From Bradyrhizobium sp. BR 10289 (GTDB taxonomy: Bacteria > Pseudomonadota > Alphaproteobacteria > Rhizobiales > Xanthobacteraceae), in NCBI RefSeq assembly GCF_019455385.1, contig NZ_JACOFR010000041.1, positions 1-46,186 of the forward strand: a stretch of 46,186 nucleotides of DNA. The letters are read 5' to 3'. Positions 43,916-46,186 of this stretch are shown in pieces. The notes beneath the pieces were generated by a model. That model was not told where the DNA came from, did no database searches, and saw nothing but the letters and a program-made list of their open reading frames with translations. A program made the position numbers and the translations under genes. The stretch's first letter is position 1. The number at the start of each line of letters is the position of its first letter.

Positions 43916-45234
43916 TGGCGCCGCTCCAGCCAGCGCTCGGCAATGCCGATCACGTGCTCGCGCAGGCCGTCATCTGCGATCTGCTCGATCGCCTCACCGA
44001 CGAAAGCCTGGATCAGCAGCGCCTGGGCCTGCTTCTCCGGCAGGCCGCGCGCCTTCAGATAGAACAGCAGGCTCTCGTCGAGTGCGCCGGCGGTGGCGCC
44101 GTGGCCGCAGGAGACGTCGTCGGCGAAGATCTCGAGCTCCGGCTTGTTGTCGGCCTCGGCTTCGTCCGAGAGCAGCAGCGCGCGCGTCATCATCTTGCCG
44201 TCGGTCTTCTGCGCGTCGGGGCGGACGATGATGCGGCCCTGGAACACCGAATGGGCGCGGTCGTCGATCACGGCACGGAAGGTCTCGCGGCTGACGCAGT
44301 TCGGCACGGCATGGTCAACCACCAGCGTGGTGTCGCCATGCTCGGTCTTCTGCAGCAGGTTGACGCCGTTGACGGAGAGCTCGCTGCCCTCCCCCGCCAG
44401 GGTGATGAAGCCTTGCAGGCGGCTGACAGCCGCACCGGTCGTCATGTTGAAGAAGTTGAACTTCACGTTCGCGCCGACGGTCACGAATTGCGAGGTAATG
44501 TTCGCGGCATCAGGCGCATCGTCCATCAGGCGGATATGCGCAACGTCAGCGTCATCGCCGACCCAGAGGATCAGCGCATCGTTGATCTGATAGCCGCCTG
44601 TCTTGCCGGCCGCGACGAAACTCTCGACGACCGTCGCGCGGACGTTTTTGCCGATCCGCAGATGCGAGCGAGTGAACGCGGATGCGCCAGTCGCTGTCGC
44701 GACGTGAATGATGTGGATCGGGGCGGATAATTGCGTTCCGTCAGCCACCGAGACCACAACGCCGTCCGTCGCCATCGCCGCATTGAGCGAGATCACGGCA
44801 TCGGTCGCGGTTGTCTGAAGGAGATCCCCAGCGGCGGCATTGGCCTCGTTCGCCAGGACCTCTTGCAGCGTCTTGAGGCTCACTTCGGACGCGAGTGCGC
44901 TGACGTCGGATAGATCAGCCGCGAACACGCCGTCGACCAGCACCAGCTTGCGGGCGCCTGCGATGGCATGCGCCTTCACGGCCTCCGCGGCGCGCTTCAG
45001 AGCGGCCGCGTCGGGCGCAGCTGCGAGCGGCAGCACCTCGCCGATCAGCGCGCGCAGGTCGGTGTATTTCCATTCCTCGATCCGGCGATGCGGCAGGCCG
45101 AGACGTTCATAGGTCTCGAACGCCTCGCGGCGCAACGCGATCACATCAGGCGAACCCGGCAGGCGGCCTTCGGCGCTGGCGAACAGATCGCTCACCGCGC
45201 GGCTGCCTCCGGTCTTTGCCACAGCAACGTTCAT
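43912..45234 (-). CDS. sufD: Fe-S cluster assembly scaffold subunit SufD
   Basis: 440 aa, the usual SufD length. Diagnostic blocks are RRIEEWKYTDLRALIG in the N-terminal part, the beta-helix middle, FEIFADDVSCGHGATAGALDE-like text (here ELEIFADDVSCGHGATAG), and the C-terminal LLIQAFVGEAIEQI. SufD pairs with SufB and the ATPase SufC to build clusters. AAGGA precedes the ATG at 45234. It starts 11 bases after sufC and overlaps sufS by 4 bases. Confidence 0.96.
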   Translation of the reverse strand: MNVAVAKTGGSRAVSDLFASAEGRLPGSPDVIALRREAFETYERLGLPHRRIEEWKYTDLRALIGEVLPLAAAPDAAALKRAAEAVKAHAIAGARKLVLVDGVFAADLSDVSALASEVSLKTLQEVLANEANAAAGDLLQTTATDAVISLNAAMATDGVVVSVADGTQLSAPIHIIHVATATGASAFTRSHLRIGKNVRATVVESFVAAGKTGGYQINDALILWVGDDADVAHIRLMDDAPDAANITSQFVTVGANVKFNFFNMTTGAAVSRLQGFITLAGEGSELSVNGVNLLQKTEHGDTTLVVDHAVPNCVSRETFRAVIDDRAHSVFQGRIIVRPDAQKTDGKMMTRALLLSDEAEADNKPELEIFADDVSCGHGATAGALDESLLFYLKARGLPEKQAQALLIQAFVGEAIEQIADDGLREHVIGIAERWLERRQ

Positions 45235-45245
45235 CGCAAAATTCC

Positions 45246-45998
45246 TTACGCGGCATCCTCGAACTGGGCGTAGCCGGACGCTTCCAGCTCAAGCGCGAGT
45301 TCCTTGCCGCCGCTCTTCACGACACGGCCCTTCGACATCACGTGCACGATGTCGGGCACGATGTAGTTCAGCAGCCGCTGATAGTGGGTGATGACGACCA
45401 TCGCGCGCTTGGGCGAATGCAGCGCGTTGACGCCGTCGGCGGCGATGCGCAGCGCGTCGATGTCGAGGCCGGAATCCATCTCGTCGAGGATGCATAGGCT
45501 CGGCTCGAACAGCGCCATCTGCAGCACCTCGTTGCGCTTCTTTTCGCCGCCGGAGAAGCCGACATTGACGCCGCGCTTGAGCATGTCCTGCGGGATGTTG
45601 AGCGACTTCGAGACCTCGCGGACCTTCTTCAGGAAGTCCGGCACCATCAGCTCGCTCTCGCCGCGCGCCTTGCGCTGGGCGTTGAGCGCGGTGCGCAGGA
45701 AGTTCATGGTGGTGACGCCGGGGATCTCGACCGGGTACTGGAACGCCAGGAACACGCCCTTGGCGGCGCGCTCGTCCGGCGACATCTCCAGGAGGTCCTC
45801 TCCCTTGAACAGGATCTGGCCGTCGGTGACCTCGTAGCCGGGCTTGCCAGCGATGACGTGCGAGAGCGTCGACTTGCCGGAGCCGTTCGGCCCCATGATC
45901 GCGTGGATCTCGCCCTCGTTCACCGTCAGCGTCAGCCCGTGGAGGATCTCTCGCTCCTCGACACGAACCTTGAGGTCTTTCACTTCAAGCAAAGCCAT
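45246..45998 (-). CDS. sufC: Fe-S cluster assembly ATPase SufC
   Basis: 250 aa from the ATG at 45998; an in-frame TTG at 46019 is less likely. ABC-type motifs are Walker A GPNGSGKST, the signature SGGEKKRNE, Walker B LCILDEMDSGLD and the switch histidine in VVITHYQRLL. The Y-x-R-L-L text after the switch is typical for SufC. It drives conformational change of the SufB-SufD scaffold in the cytoplasm. It lies 63 bases after sufB and 11 before sufD. Confidence 0.96.
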   Translation of the reverse strand: MALLEVKDLKVRVEEREILHGLTLTVNEGEIHAIMGPNGSGKSTLSHVIAGKPGYEVTDGQILFKGEDLLEMSPDERAAKGVFLAFQYPVEIPGVTTMNFLRTALNAQRKARGESELMVPDFLKKVREVSKSLNIPQDMLKRGVNVGFSGGEKKRNEVLQMALFEPSLCILDEMDSGLDIDALRIAADGVNALHSPKRAMVVITHYQRLLNYIVPDIVHVMSKGRVVKSGGKELALELEASGYAQFEDAA

Positions 45999-46061
45999 CT
46001 TGGTATCCAGTTTATTCAATTGATGTTGGAGCGCGCGAGGCGCGCCGCGAGGGGTCGGCGA

Positions 46062-46186
46062 TCAGCCGACCGACCCTTCAAGCGAGATCGAGATCAGCTT
46101 CTGCGCTTCCACCGCGAACTCCATCGGCAGCTGCTGCAGCACGTCCTTGACGAAGCCGTTGACGACGAGGCCGACCGCCTCCTCCT
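46062..46186 (-). CDS. sufB: Fe-S cluster assembly scaffold SufB, C-terminal part (runs off the right edge)
   Basis: The last 40 residues are present: EEAVGLVVNGFVKDVLQQLP followed by MEFAVEAQKLISISLEGSVG and a TGA at 46062-46064. The NGFVKDVLQQLPMEFAVEA segment is a conserved SufB ending. It is the upstream gene of the suf operon seen here; the remainder and any IscR-type regulator lie outside the window. Confidence 0.93.
   Translation of the reverse strand, partial: EEAVGLVVNGFVKDVLQQLPMEFAVEAQKLISISLEGSVG

Overview
The window looks like a chromosomal segment of a Bradyrhizobium-type alphaproteobacterium (Hyphomicrobiales). This rests on high GC with strong G/C codon bias over most of the window, three RopB/Omp31-like outer-membrane proteins, class I PHA synthase, a tripartite tricarboxylate (Tct) transporter with a Bug-type binding protein, a SUF operon ending in DUF59 and SufA, and REP-like intergenic repeats of the kind I associate with this group. 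The genus is an inference, not a database match. I saw no rRNA, tRNA, CRISPR array, transposase or phage module.

Left part (1-9.8 kb): a lower-GC edge with an unrecognised membrane-anchored protein. It is followed by a minus-strand cluster: crotonase-like protein, class III CoA-transferase, TctC, TctB, TctA and a PdxA-family dehydrogenase. A divergent FadR-type GntR regulator sits beside it, and two copies of an inverted operator-like sequence lie between. This looks like a regulated uptake and catabolism module for an unknown (hydroxy)carboxylate. A Tat-exported metallo-beta-lactamase-fold hydrolase follows.

Middle part (9.8-28 kb): a HAD dehalogenase-type protein, a DUF4261-like protein, then aminotransferase-hom-glpX reading leftward, a small lipoprotein, phaC with a MAPEG protein, and a methyltransferase. 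Next come two different N-acetyl-gamma-glutamyl-phosphate reductases in tandem behind a PaiB-like gene, a large DUF3857/transglutaminase/Sel1 protein, a DedA protein and parE.

Right part (28-46 kb): three outer-membrane beta-barrel genes with strong hairpin terminators around a small membrane protein and an SDR. These are followed by an FAD monooxygenase, two very small membrane-protein ORFs, a secreted caspase-like protein divergent from an AraC regulator, and a DEAD-box RNA helicase with a long leader. A GGDEF protein with a changed I-site, a FabA-like gene whose natural start seems lost to a one-base frameshift, and a TfoX-like protein with a histone-like lysine tail come next. The window ends in the suf operon (sufB partial, sufC, sufD, sufS, DUF59, sufA).

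I found no clear new multi-gene defence or mobile system. The most interesting items are the divergent operator pair of the Tct module with its active-site-altered crotonase, the frameshifted orphan fabA, the start-abutting hairpin of the TfoX-like gene with its repeat-derived leader, the paired ArgC genes, and the transglutaminase-Sel1 fusion.
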